A stretch of 40,521 nt of DNA. Origin: Victivallales bacterium. Lineage in GTDB: Bacteria; Verrucomicrobiota; Lentisphaeria; Victivallales; Victivallaceae. The notes beneath the pieces were generated by a model. That model was not told the origin of the DNA and ran no database searches. It saw only the letters and a list, made by a program, of their open reading frames with translations. The DNA lies in contig JAISIP010000045.1 in assembly GCA_031261965.1 (NCBI GenBank), positions 1 to 40,521 of the forward strand, read 5' to 3'. This document shows, one piece after another, positions 10,041-19,350 of the stretch. Both the position numbers and the translations under genes were made by a program. Within the stretch, counting starts at the first letter, position 1; each line of letters starts with the position of its first letter.

Positions 10041-10829
10041 ATGATTTCTTCTTTTATGACTTTAGCGGCGACTCCAGGGGTCTATTACGCGTTTGAAAAC
10101 AGCGATATGGTCGGCAAAAGTATTGTCGTTCTGTTGCTGGTGATTTCGACTTTCACATGGTCGGTTATGATCGAAAAAGGGATTTCGCTTTATCGGGCGA
10201 AAAAGCTTTCGAGCTTGTTTATCGAGCGATTTAAGGCAAACACCAAAAGCATCACCAATGCCCAAATGCTGCGCGAAGCCGTCAACAACGCCAGCCCCGC
10301 CGCCCAGATTTACAATCAGGGCGTGGAGAAACTTCTGGAATTTTACGAAAGTGACTCGGCGACTTTCGGTCGCACCACCGGGGTGGCGAATTGCCCGACC
10401 AGGTTATCCGAAGCGCAATACAATGCGATCGAAGCGGTTTTAATCAGCGAAGAATCCTGGCAGGAAGTCGAGCTGGAAACCCGCGTAGGATTTCTCGCTA
10501 CCATGGTCAGTGTAAGCCCGTTCCTCGGTCTTTTCGGTACTGTCTGGGGTGTTATGCTCGCTTTTTGCGGTATTGCCGCTGCGGGCAAATCGGACTTTTC
10601 GGCATTGGCTCCGGGCGTTGCCGGGGCGTTGCTGACTACCGTGGCGGGGCTGATCGTGGCAATTCCCTCGCTGATCGGATACAATTTATTGACTTCGACA
10701 ATTCGCAACATCACCACTCAGCTGGACAATTTTTCCGACGAATTTATGGCGAGAATCAAACTCGAACAGCTTGGTATCGCCAAAGAACTTTCCCGGGAAA
10801 ACAGCTCAAAAATCGCGCCGGAGAGTTAA
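10041..10829 (+). CDS. MotA/TolQ/ExbB proton channel family protein
   Basis: 'ETRVGFLATMVSVSPFLGLFGTVWGVMLAFCGIAAAGKSDFSALAPGVAGALLTTVAGLIVAIPSLIGYNLL'. Start placed at ATG 10041; the longer ORF from 9534 runs antisense into the ROK gene. Confidence 0.93.
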   Translation: MISSFMTLAATPGVYYAFENSDMVGKSIVVLLLVISTFTWSVMIEKGISLYRAKKLSSLFIERFKANTKSITNAQMLREAVNNASPAAQIYNQGVEKLLEFYESDSATFGRTTGVANCPTRLSEAQYNAIEAVLISEESWQEVELETRVGFLATMVSVSPFLGLFGTVWGVMLAFCGIAAAGKSDFSALAPGVAGALLTTVAGLIVAIPSLIGYNLLTSTIRNITTQLDNFSDEFMARIKLEQLGIAKELSRENSSKIAPES

Positions 10830-10832
10830 TAA

Positions 10833-11243
10833 ATGAAGCGTCGCCGAAAAAGACGGCAAATGGCCGCCATCGACCAGATCAATGTAACGCCGTTGCTGGA
10901 TTTGACTTTTTTGTTGCTGATCGTCTTTATGATTACCATGCCCTTAATGGAGTACGGCACGAATATCACGCCTCCGGAAATGAATAGCGACAAACTCCCC
11001 GAAGATAACTTTAAAAGCGTCACTTTGACCAAAACCGGCACGGTGATGTTCGACAAGGACGCGGTGAGCCGCGAAGAGTTGTCCGCTTACCTTACACGGC
11101 TCAGAGAGAACGCGCCTAAAACTCAACTGCTGTTGCGGGCCGACGGTTCCCGGACTTACAACGATGTCATTGAGCTTATGGCACTGATTCGCCGCGCCGG
11201 ATTTCAAGATGTTTCACTGGTCACTCAAGCAGAGGGTAATTAG
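10833..11243 (+). CDS. ExbD/TolR family biopolymer transport protein
   Basis: 'IDQINVTPLLDLTFLLLIVFMITMPLMEYG' and 'LLLRADGSRTYNDVIELMALIRRAGFQDVSLVTQ'; 3 nt after the TolQ-like gene. Confidence 0.93.
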   Translation: MKRRRKRRQMAAIDQINVTPLLDLTFLLLIVFMITMPLMEYGTNITPPEMNSDKLPEDNFKSVTLTKTGTVMFDKDAVSREELSAYLTRLRENAPKTQLLLRADGSRTYNDVIELMALIRRAGFQDVSLVTQAEGN

Positions 11244-12170
11244 ATGGCAGGGAGCTTCACAGTTGCGCCTCCGTTGCGGCACGCTGAAGCACAGGAGCTG
11301 ATTTCACGAAAGTTGCGTTGCAAAATCGGTGTGCAAGTGGTGGCGGCTCACTGTCTGGTTATTTTCGGTCCGCTTGGAGTGGTGCTTTTTTCAAACTGGC
11401 GAAATCCGCCGGAAAATGCGTTTAAAGTGAAGTTAGTCGGCACGCTTTCGACCGGGGAACAAGTTGGGAACCCGACGCGATTGCGCCCGGTGGAAACTCC
11501 TAAAATCGCATCAAAACCGACCCCGCCTCCGCCGGTGGTAACGCCCCCGCCGCCGACCGTTAAGCCTAAAATTACGCCCAAAAAGCCGACTCCGCCTCCG
11601 CCGGTGGTCAAGCCCAAGCCGACACCCAAACCGCCGGTAGTCAAGCCCAAGCCGACTCCCAAGGCAGTGACCAAAAAGCCGACTGTTCCGGCTAAAAAAC
11701 CGGCGACCGAACCCAAAGCAACTCCACGCAAATTAAGTGATGCCGAGCAAGTGGCAATGGTGCGACAGTTGGCGGCGCAACGCGATAAAGTCGGGGGCAG
11801 CAACCCGAATATCGCCGTGCCGATCGGAGATGCCGACCGCGCTCAAGTTTTGGGCAAGCCCAATTACGGCACTCCGGGCGGCGGGGCAAAAGGTGAAGAC
11901 GAACGGCATTGGAACCGGCTCAATAACTACATCAAAAACCGCTGGGTTGAACCGCCGGATTCACTCTTAAGCGGAGTGCGTCCTGAGGTGACAATTCAAC
12001 TTGACATTGCGACGGACGGCAGAGTTACAGGCTCGCGAATCATAAAACAAAGCAAAAACTCCGCCATGGATAACTCGGTGCAAAGAATGCTCGATAATCT
12101 CGACCGCGTCCCTGCTCCGAGCAACGGTAAAACGACAATTATAATCATCTTGCGAACCGAAAACCAGTAA
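11244..12170 (+). CDS. TonB/TolA-like protein with Pro/Lys-rich spacer
   Basis: N-terminal hydrophobic segment, long 'PPPVVKPKPTPKPPVVKPKPTPK' spacer, C-terminal TonB_C-like 'IQLDIATDGRVTGSRIIKQSKNSAMDNSVQRMLDNL'. Confidence 0.85.
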   Translation: MAGSFTVAPPLRHAEAQELISRKLRCKIGVQVVAAHCLVIFGPLGVVLFSNWRNPPENAFKVKLVGTLSTGEQVGNPTRLRPVETPKIASKPTPPPPVVTPPPPTVKPKITPKKPTPPPPVVKPKPTPKPPVVKPKPTPKAVTKKPTVPAKKPATEPKATPRKLSDAEQVAMVRQLAAQRDKVGGSNPNIAVPIGDADRAQVLGKPNYGTPGGGAKGEDERHWNRLNNYIKNRWVEPPDSLLSGVRPEVTIQLDIATDGRVTGSRIIKQSKNSAMDNSVQRMLDNLDRVPAPSNGKTTIIIILRTENQ

Positions 12171-12299
12171 AAAAGGCGATTTTTTGCGATATTTTTTGAT
12201 ATTCGGGACTCAATGAGATTGATTTTCTAAAAAGCGGCGTTAAATTTCACAATAAGATATGTTTTATTATTTTTGCTATACAGGATGAAAGGGTGAATT

Positions 12300-13568
12300 A
12301 TGGCCGATCCGGATACAATCAAAAAGGACAACGCCCCAGAAGAGGGCGACGATACCAAGACCAGAAAAACCGTGCGGTTGAAACCCTCGATGACTCCGTC
12401 CGAGATTGATCTGACCCCACTGTCCAAACCCCCGCTTGCCGACCCGTTTGACGATCGTGACACCGACACCGGCAATCTCGAAGTCATGGAAGACACTCAG
12501 ACCCGCCGGACGGTCAAACTCAAGCCGATCGCCACTCAATCGGCGGAGCAACCCAAAGTCCCGATGTTGCAGAAACCGCTTGACGACGGCAGCAACACTC
12601 AAACCCGCAAGACAATCGTGCTTAAACCGATGGCGGTTTCAAACAGTAGCGTTAAGCTTGATGCTCCGACCGGAACTGCCCCCAAGGAATCGGACGACAC
12701 TAAAACCCGCAAGACCGTGCGTTTACATCCCTCGGCTGTCACCCCGTCCAAGGTGCAAGTCATACCGCCTCCGACTCCGGTTATACCGCCTCCGGCTCAA
12801 GCCAAGGCAGCCCCGGCGCAAGTGACACCACCCCCGGCACAAGTTACACCGCCTCCGGCTCAAGTTACACCGCCTCCGGCTCAAGCCAAGGCAGCCCCGG
12901 CGCAAGTTACGCCGCCTCCGGCAAAAGCAGCACCGGCTGCCGATGATTCCGACGATGCAGGTGCCCTTGAGAGCAGCGATACGATCAAAATCGCCCGTCC
13001 GGTACGTCCCGGCGGAATGATTCCTCCCAAAGTTCCGATTCAGGGAGCGACTCCGAATGCGGCACCAAATGCAACTCCGGGTGCGGCATCCAAAGCGACT
13101 ATGGTTTTGCCCGGTCTCGGAGGGGCAAGTCCGACGACACCGCCGCCATCGGTGACGCATTCACTGCCGGTGGCAAAACCTTTGCCGAGCGGGACAATCC
13201 GCCCCGAGCCGACCAAACCGCCGGTTTCTAAAGCCGTGCCGGTGATTCCGACACTCTCGGGACTAAAGCGGAGTAAACCTGAAGAGCCGGAGATTAAACC
13301 GACCGGCAGTGCCAATTCCACTCTCCCGGGCGGAGACATTAAGGTTGCAGAGAGCAAAAAGGCTCAAGAAGCCAAGACCGAAGCAACCGTTGCTCCCAAG
13401 ACCAAAGAAAAGGTCAAAGGCGAAAACGCGCCGTCCCGGCTCTATTTGATTTTAGCGGCGGTCAGTTTGGTGCTTATAATTTTGACGCTGACCTTTACCG
13501 CGGTGCAGTATTTGAATATCTGGGAAGAGCAAAAAATCATCCTGCCGCTGCTACCGCAACCTAAATAA
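12300..13568 (+). CDS. Low-complexity repeat protein with C-terminal transmembrane helix
   Basis: Recurring peptide 'DDTKTRKTVRLKP', 'EDTQTRRTVKLKP', 'SNTQTRKTIVLKP', 'DDTKTRKTVRLHP'; PPAQ repeats; TM 'LYLILAAVSLVLIILTLTFTAVQYL'. Confidence 0.75.
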   Translation: MADPDTIKKDNAPEEGDDTKTRKTVRLKPSMTPSEIDLTPLSKPPLADPFDDRDTDTGNLEVMEDTQTRRTVKLKPIATQSAEQPKVPMLQKPLDDGSNTQTRKTIVLKPMAVSNSSVKLDAPTGTAPKESDDTKTRKTVRLHPSAVTPSKVQVIPPPTPVIPPPAQAKAAPAQVTPPPAQVTPPPAQVTPPPAQAKAAPAQVTPPPAKAAPAADDSDDAGALESSDTIKIARPVRPGGMIPPKVPIQGATPNAAPNATPGAASKATMVLPGLGGASPTTPPPSVTHSLPVAKPLPSGTIRPEPTKPPVSKAVPVIPTLSGLKRSKPEEPEIKPTGSANSTLPGGDIKVAESKKAQEAKTEATVAPKTKEKVKGENAPSRLYLILAAVSLVLIILTLTFTAVQYLNIWEEQKIILPLLPQPK

Positions 13569-13574
13569 TCTTTT

Positions 13575-13646
13575 GGCTATTTCTAAAAACGGAAAACTTG
13601 CAAAATCGCACCCCCAAATTGCGACTCTGCTGATTTTCGAGATACC
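13575..13646. repeat. Dispersed palindromic element, copy B (short form)
   Basis: GGCTATTTCTAAAAAC...GATTTTCGAGATACC between the repeat-protein stop and the exonuclease stop. Confidence 0.7.
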
Positions 13647-13647
13647 A

Positions 13648-14604
13648 TTAAAAGAGTTCTCCTTGCTCCATTTGGGGGGCAGGGGGGCTTTGTTTTGGGG
13701 TGGATACTGTACCAAAGAGGTCGTTATTCTTATCCGTACTTGCCGCGACGGGGGGCAACTCCCGAATGATGCTGTGAAGCTCCATTCGCTCGCAGATTTC
13801 GCGAATTTTATTCCAGTCGGGGGCGGTACGGCGAAGATGTTCGGCAGGGGGCGTAAACCGGGCGGGAAGATCATCGCGCAACGTGACTAACTTGCGGTTT
13901 TTTCGGATAAGTTCCACATAATCCGCCAACTTTGCCCGAATCTTGGGGTTATCGATAAGCGAAAGGTCATCGAGCCACTTTTCGCTTGAGCCGTAAGCGT
14001 TCAAAATCTGTGCCGCACTCTTCGGTCCGACTCCCGGCACGCCCGGAATGTTGTCGGAATTATCCCCGGTCATTGCCAAAAAATCCACGATCAATTCGGG
14101 CGGAACTCCGAATTTGGTCATAACCTCGGCGATGCCACGCTCTTCAAAGCCGTTTTTGGCGGCGGGAATCAGCATTTTTATTTGCGAATTGACCAATTGC
14201 GAAAGGTCCTTGTCGGCACTGACGATGAGTACCGGCTGTTTTGCGTTGCGGGCAAAAGCGGCAATGAGGTCGTCCGCCTCATATTCCGGCTCTTCCAACA
14301 GCGGCCAGCCAAAGGCACAGGCCAATTCGCGAATGATTGGAATTTGAACCTTGAGTTCTTCGGGCATCGGCGGGCGGTTGGCTTTGTATTGCGGGGCAAG
14401 TTCGAGCCGAAATTGAACTTTGCCACAGTCGAACAACATCGCCCCGGCATCGGATGAATGCTCGGACTGAAGTTTCAACAGTATTCTGGCAAAGACAAAA
14501 ATCGCGTTGGTCGGCTCGCCTTTTGAGTTGGAAAGATAACGAATTGCGTAAAAGGCGCGAAAAATCTGACTGTACGCATCGATTAGAATCAGCGGGGATG
14601 TCAT
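13648..14604 (-). CDS. 5'-3' exonuclease (Pol I N-terminal/FEN-like domain, standalone)
   Basis: 'LILIDAYSQIFRAFYAIRYLSNSKGEPTNAIFVFARILLKL', 'EYEADDLIAAFA', 'VSADKDLSQLV', 'MTGDNSDNIPGVPGVGPKSAAQIL'. Confidence 0.95.
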   Translation of the reverse strand: MTSPLILIDAYSQIFRAFYAIRYLSNSKGEPTNAIFVFARILLKLQSEHSSDAGAMLFDCGKVQFRLELAPQYKANRPPMPEELKVQIPIIRELACAFGWPLLEEPEYEADDLIAAFARNAKQPVLIVSADKDLSQLVNSQIKMLIPAAKNGFEERGIAEVMTKFGVPPELIVDFLAMTGDNSDNIPGVPGVGPKSAAQILNAYGSSEKWLDDLSLIDNPKIRAKLADYVELIRKNRKLVTLRDDLPARFTPPAEHLRRTAPDWNKIREICERMELHSIIRELPPVAASTDKNNDLFGTVSTPKQSPPAPQMEQGELF

Positions 14605-14703
14605 GAGTTGTTCCTAAGTTTAATTGCCGGGGCTATAATTGGCGATACCTTTAAGGTACACCCGCAGGAGCGGCTTGTCAATAACGATACCCTAATTTGT
14701 AAA

Positions 14704-14800
14704 GGGTATCTCTAAAAACTCACCTTGAGTTAAAAAATCGATAGAGTCGTAATTTGGAGGTGCGATTTTTAGCCAATCTTCCAGTTTTTAGAGGTAGCCC
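14704..14800. repeat. Dispersed palindromic element, copy C (about 97 bp)
   Basis: GGGTATCTCTAAAAACT...CCAGTTTTTAGAGGTAGCCC terminal inverted repeats. Confidence 0.8.
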
Positions 14801-15261
14801 CAATTTGTAAATGGTTACAGGAACATTATTGTAAAATTCTTTTCACGGAATCAGAACAAAAAAAAGAGTCCGAGGTTTGTTTTTCTTCAGACGCTTAGAG
14901 GAGTAATTATGAAGAGGAGAAATTGCGTATAGGAGCCTGAATAGTACAAACCTCGAACAATACTTAGTATACAATGAAAAAATTTAAAATCAAACTATTT
15001 TTCGTTTTTTTTTAGAAAATTTTTCATTTTTTTTACAAATTTTGCCATTTACAAAAAATCATTACACAATTTTCCAAGACTCCACAAAATTTGGCGTGTT
15101 ATTGGTAAAATGATTTTTTGATATTTTTTTATCAAATATAAGTTTGAGCTGGATACGTTATACAATGAATAATCCGTTTTATCAACATAGAAATTGGTTT
15201 CGATATAAAAAATTTAACAAACCTCCCTTGACAAAGAGATAAAACGAGGATAGTTTACCCC

Positions 15262-16122
15262 ATGACAATTTTTAGTTTACAGAAAACACGAAAAAAGTTT
15301 GCCGAAGCACTGTCGCAAGGACCCAATGAGGTTCATTTTGCCACGCCCAAGCCGATGGCGGCAAGCCGTGTCGGCCGGCGCCCGGAGCATAGCTTCATTC
15401 TCAACTACACCGGCGGAAAACATGCCGTATGGGCGGAGAACGGACGGGTAAATTCACATCTAATGGCGTCGGGTGCGGCGGTGATAATTCCCGCCGGTTG
15501 TTGGATTGAGGAACATTGGGATGAACCTCATGAATCGATAGCGGTAACGCTTGCTGCGAATTATATCCAAGTTGCATATATCGGCAAAGATTTTAACGAG
15601 CGAAAATTCCCCGATCCCGACATTTGTTATCGGACTCGGGAGGGTACAGACAAGGTACTGTCGGTGCTTTTTGACTCGCTATGCATGTTAAAGCCGAGGT
15701 CGCGGGCGGCAATCTCTCTGCTGCGTTCGATCTGTGAGATAGTGGAGGAGCGTCTCGATTTGGAAATAGAGCAACAACTCTCCGACGATGAATTACTCTG
15801 GCAACGGCTTTGTGAACGGATTTTATATTGCTTTTCTTACGACGTATCCCGCGAGACGATGGCGGAAATGCTACAGATTCATCCTGCCAGGCTCTCTAAA
15901 TTGGTACGTAAATTCGCCGGGTGCGGGGTGTGTGATTTTATCCGCCATTTTCGGCTCAACTATGCAGAGGGGCTTTTAATGGAGAACGAGGTGATCTCCA
16001 TTGAAGAGATTGCCCGTCGAAGCGGATTCAACTCTGACAGCTATTTCATCTGGAGTTTTCGCCAACGGCACGGAGTTTCGCCGGGTCATTTCCGCCGGAG
16101 ACATTTAGAGCTTATCAACTAA
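15262..16122 (+). CDS. AraC-family transcriptional regulator
   Basis: C-terminal double HTH: 'MLQIHPARLSKLVRKFAGCGVCDFIRHFRLNYAEGLLMENEVISIEEIARRSGFNSDSYFIWSFRQRHGVSPGHFRR'. Confidence 0.93.
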   Translation: MTIFSLQKTRKKFAEALSQGPNEVHFATPKPMAASRVGRRPEHSFILNYTGGKHAVWAENGRVNSHLMASGAAVIIPAGCWIEEHWDEPHESIAVTLAANYIQVAYIGKDFNERKFPDPDICYRTREGTDKVLSVLFDSLCMLKPRSRAAISLLRSICEIVEERLDLEIEQQLSDDELLWQRLCERILYCFSYDVSRETMAEMLQIHPARLSKLVRKFAGCGVCDFIRHFRLNYAEGLLMENEVISIEEIARRSGFNSDSYFIWSFRQRHGVSPGHFRRRHLELIN

Positions 16123-16151
16123 TAAACGAAAACGCCCTGACTTGCCCAGAT

Positions 16152-16230
16152 TAGCCATTCACTTGCAGAATCGCATCTCCAAATCATGAATCTGCTAATT
16201 TTCAACACAACCCAGTTTTTAAAGATACCC
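16152..16230. repeat. Dispersed palindromic element, copy D (one end missing)
   Basis: 'CTTGCAGAATCGCATCTCCAAATCATGAATCTGCTAATTTTCAACACAACCCAGTTTTTAAAGATACCC' matches the right half of copy G; ends 1 nt from the ilvN stop. Confidence 0.75.
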
Positions 16231-16231
16231 T

Positions 16232-16729
16232 TTATGCTTTGCGGCAACGACTGATCGCAACCCGCCCGGAGCGGGCCATTTCCACAATGCCGAAGTCGCG
16301 AACCATTTCGACAAAGTTGTCGAGCCGATCGGAGCGTCCGGAAATTTCAACCCCGATTTCATCATGGCTGACCGAGACGATCGTGCCGTGAAAAATATCG
16401 ATAAGCTGAAGTAACCTGGTCTGTTTTTCGGGCGAATCGGTGCGGATTTTGATTAACGCCATTTCGCGTTCGACAAAGTGACTGCCGGTGAGATTCTCCA
16501 CGCTGATCACGTCGATCAGTTTGCGCAACTGCTTGTCGATTTGCTCAAGAATCGTGCTGTCGCCGCTGGTGACGATGGTCATTTTTGAAAATTTGGGGTC
16601 TTCGGTTTCGTGTACGGTCAAACTTGAGATGTTGTAGCCGCGTCCGCTGAAAAGACCCGCCACCCGGGCGAGAACTCCGAATTTGTTTTCGACGAGGACT
16701 GATATTGTGTGTTTTTCGGTTGCTTCCAT
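16232..16729 (-). CDS. ilvN: Acetolactate synthase small subunit
   Basis: 'HTISVLVENKFGVLARVAGLFSGRGYNISSLTVHETEDPKFSKMTIVTSGD' ACT domain and C-terminal IlvH/N domain. Confidence 0.95.
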   Translation of the reverse strand: MEATEKHTISVLVENKFGVLARVAGLFSGRGYNISSLTVHETEDPKFSKMTIVTSGDSTILEQIDKQLRKLIDVISVENLTGSHFVEREMALIKIRTDSPEKQTRLLQLIDIFHGTIVSVSHDEIGVEISGRSDRLDNFVEMVRDFGIVEMARSGRVAISRCRKA

Positions 16730-16744
16730 AAATAAAATCTCCGA

Positions 16745-17614
16745 TTATTTTGAGTGTGAAACGATTTCGCCGGGGAGTGTCGCGCAATTATCGGAAAGAC
16801 TGCGTCCGGGGTAGATTGAGGTGTGAATCCCGGTATGAACGTTTTCTCCGATTATTGCGCCGAACTTACGCCGCCCGGTATCGACAAATGCTTGATTTTC
16901 CAGCCAGCGGTGGTTTCGCCCGTCGTGCCGTAAATTTGAGACGATTGTTCCCGCACCGAAGTTGACTCCGTCGGAAATGACCGAGTCCCCGGCGTAACTT
17001 AGGTGACCGACACACACCTTTTTGCCGATCAGCGAATTTTTGATCTCCACAGCCTGGCCGATATGGCAGTTGTCGCCGATGGAGGTGTTGCCGCGGATAT
17101 AACAATTCGGACCGATTTTGCAATTTTCGCCGATGACGACATTGCCCTCGATATAGACTCCGGGTAAAATTACGCTGTTGCGACCGAGTTGGACGAACCC
17201 GTCCAGCGTCGCCCCGGTGCGGACTGTCCCCTCAAGGCGATTCGCAACGAGTTTGCCGACGAGTTGTTCGTTGAGTGCGAGCAAATCCCAGGGGTGGCGA
17301 ATGCGAAAAGAGTCCGGGTCGATCGCAATTACCGTCGGCGCGCCGGAAACTCCGGCGAGGGTAAGCTGCATAACGTTCGCTCCGTCGGAGGAGTCGCGTA
17401 CAACGCAGTTGCCGGAACTTAGCGCGATAAGTTTTGCGAACTCCAAGGTCGGCAGAAAGTCGGCGCGGATACTTAATGTTCGATCGGCGGGGACTTCAGG
17501 GATTCGGCTTAAGATCAGCTCGCTGATTTGCCGACCGGCTACTTTTATCGACCCGACTTCGCGGGTAATCGGCCAAAGACCGGGAACTTTTACCGGGACG
17601 ATCTCAACTGGCAT
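16745..17614 (-). CDS. Left-handed beta-helix acyltransferase, GlmU/sugar-nucleotidyltransferase-like with divergent N-terminus
   Basis: Hexapeptide repeats 'LGRNSVILPGVYIEGNVVIGENCKIGPNCYIRGNTSIGDNCHIGQAVEIKNSLIGKKVCVGHLSYAGDSVI'; no GxGTR nucleotide-binding signature. Confidence 0.8.
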   Translation of the reverse strand: MPVEIVPVKVPGLWPITREVGSIKVAGRQISELILSRIPEVPADRTLSIRADFLPTLEFAKLIALSSGNCVVRDSSDGANVMQLTLAGVSGAPTVIAIDPDSFRIRHPWDLLALNEQLVGKLVANRLEGTVRTGATLDGFVQLGRNSVILPGVYIEGNVVIGENCKIGPNCYIRGNTSIGDNCHIGQAVEIKNSLIGKKVCVGHLSYAGDSVISDGVNFGAGTIVSNLRHDGRNHRWLENQAFVDTGRRKFGAIIGENVHTGIHTSIYPGRSLSDNCATLPGEIVSHSK

Positions 17615-17699
17615 GGGGCAACCTCCGCCTGATTATTTACCTTTTTGACAATATATCATCAAAAGGGGTGCAGTGCAACTTTTTTTATAGCTTCGGCGA

Positions 17700-18608
17700 T
17701 CATTTCCACTCCGACAAATTCAGCTTGTTTACGAGTTTTAGCCGGAGATTTTGATCCATAACCGAGAAGAAATACAGCCCGGTCGCGGCACTGATTCGAT
17801 TGACGGAGACGGCGAAAGAGGAGAGATCGCGGTCGCCTGCGTCACGGTTCGGCAGGATAAAGCCGATCATAGCGGGCTCTTTCGTCTTGGGTGCGTACAA
17901 TACTTTGTAGTAAGCTTGCGGTACGGCAACGCGGTTTTGTCCGATAAATTGGGGTGTGCCCACAAAAATCGGGCCGGTAACGACTTGCAATTCGCCTTTG
18001 GCGAGAGCCCAGTCGCGAACTTTCGATTCCAATTCGCGCCAGATCCCCCGGTTGAAATCGGGGGTTTGCGGCGACATGTTGGAAAAGTAAAAACTCTCCG
18101 ACATCGACCTTGGCGACCACGCCAGATCGGCGGCGGGCGCCAAATGACCGCGGTCAAAACCGCTTTTTCGGTAATCTTCCTGCTGGGCTGAACCAGTTGA
18201 GATGTAAGGATCCACCCTGAAGTCGTCGGTGCGTTTTTCCGACTTGTTGCGGACTTCTTCCGCCGTGATTCGGTAAGTGACCCAGAGCGGTTGCTCATAT
18301 CTTTCGGAGTACCCCAGCGCGTAGCCGTGACGGTCGATCACCACGTCGGCCATGGCGGGTACGCCCAATTTTAAATTGTCGTAGGGCGAGTTCTCGGCGT
18401 CGGCGTAAGAGGTGATCAAAATCGGGCGATCGGGGGTTTTGAGCAGTCGGTCTTTGGTGAAATAAAACCAGGCGCGACCTTGCTGATAAAACGGGATGAA
18501 GTCGGCGTATTTTTCGCCGATTTCGAGGATGCCTACGCCGCCGACTCCGAGGATAAGGAGCAGTGAAACGAAGAGTTTTGATAAAGGAGAACGTTTTTTC
18601 TTTGCCAT
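17700..18608 (-). CDS. DNA/RNA non-specific endonuclease (NUC1 family), membrane-anchored or secreted
   Basis: 'DYRKSGFDRGHLAPAADLAWSPRSMSESFYFSNMSPQTPDFNRGIWRELE' (DRGH active site); N-terminal hydrophobic helix. Confidence 0.93.
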   Translation of the reverse strand: MAKKKRSPLSKLFVSLLLILGVGGVGILEIGEKYADFIPFYQQGRAWFYFTKDRLLKTPDRPILITSYADAENSPYDNLKLGVPAMADVVIDRHGYALGYSERYEQPLWVTYRITAEEVRNKSEKRTDDFRVDPYISTGSAQQEDYRKSGFDRGHLAPAADLAWSPRSMSESFYFSNMSPQTPDFNRGIWRELESKVRDWALAKGELQVVTGPIFVGTPQFIGQNRVAVPQAYYKVLYAPKTKEPAMIGFILPNRDAGDRDLSSFAVSVNRISAATGLYFFSVMDQNLRLKLVNKLNLSEWK

Positions 18609-18616
18609 AATTATGA

Positions 18617-18691
18617 GTGCCTCTAAAAACCGAAAACTCGGTTAAAAATCGCACTTTCAAATTGCGAATATGTCGATCTTTAGAGATACCC
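18617..18691. repeat. Dispersed palindromic element, copy E (short form)
   Basis: GTGCCTCTAAAAACCG...GATCTTTAGAGATACCC between the nuclease start and hepT stop. Confidence 0.7.
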
Positions 18692-18698
18692 TATAGAT

Positions 18699-19034
18699 TT
18701 AGAGTTCAGATCGAAGTTGGACAAGGCGCTGATACAGGGGTTCAATATCTTTTACTATAGTTTCCCAAATGATTTCTTCCTCGGTTTTGACGTAATCATG
18801 TGCTACGGTATTGCGCATATTTTTGATCTGTCGCCATGGAATATCAGGATACTTCTGTTTGAGTGCATCTGAAATGGACGCTGCGTCTTCGCCAAGCATG
18901 ATGAATGCAAATTTTACGGCATACTGTTTTTCTATCGATGCGGCATATTCAGTTTCGGAGAGATTTGCCACAAATGTCAGGAGGGCATTGGCATTTTCGA
19001 TCATATGCTCAATGCGTTGTAGATCGCTTAGCAT
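18699..19034 (-). CDS. HepT-like (DUF86) toxin/ribonuclease family protein
   Basis: RX4HXY motif 'RNTVAHDY'; overlaps the upstream nucleotidyltransferase gene by 7 nt. Confidence 0.9.
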   Translation of the reverse strand: MLSDLQRIEHMIENANALLTFVANLSETEYAASIEKQYAVKFAFIMLGEDAASISDALKQKYPDIPWRQIKNMRNTVAHDYVKTEEEIIWETIVKDIEPLYQRLVQLRSEL

Positions 19035-19327
19035 ATTTTTAACATCTCTTTTTGAACATTACAGCTGAATTCATCGTTTTTTTGAAGCCGTCTTAACGAA
19101 ACAACATCAACTTGACAACCTAAAAGATCCGACAAATCAAGCTCCAAGCCGGCATGGTCAAAGAGCGTCGTATGCTCTTTGAATTCGGCGAGGAAATCGA
19201 CATCGCTATCGGGGGTTTCCTCTTTGCGGACGCAGGAGCCGAACACATACATCCTTTTGGCGTTGTGTTTTTTCGCGATACGATGGATTTCGGTTTTTAG
19301 GCTCTGAATTCTTTCAAGCCGGCACAT
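19028..19327 (-). CDS. MNT-type nucleotidyltransferase antitoxin
   Basis: GSX10DXD motif 'GSCVRKEETPDSDVD'; gene order MNT then HepT. Confidence 0.9.
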   Translation of the reverse strand: MCRLERIQSLKTEIHRIAKKHNAKRMYVFGSCVRKEETPDSDVDFLAEFKEHTTLFDHAGLELDLSDLLGCQVDVVSLRRLQKNDEFSCNVQKEMLKIC

Positions 19328-19350
19328 TTCAGTTCTCCACGTTTACTTCA

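Noticed and set aside
11348-11803. 151-aa Gly/Val-rich minus-strand ORF
   Set aside because: Reverse complement of the Pro/Lys-rich spacer of the TonB-like gene, a typical artefact of repetitive codons.
14911-14934. Mini-ORF ATGAAGAGGAGAAATTGCGTATAG (MKRRNCV) with a Shine-Dalgarno-like GAGGAG
   Set aside because: Too short to support as a leader peptide without expression or conservation data.
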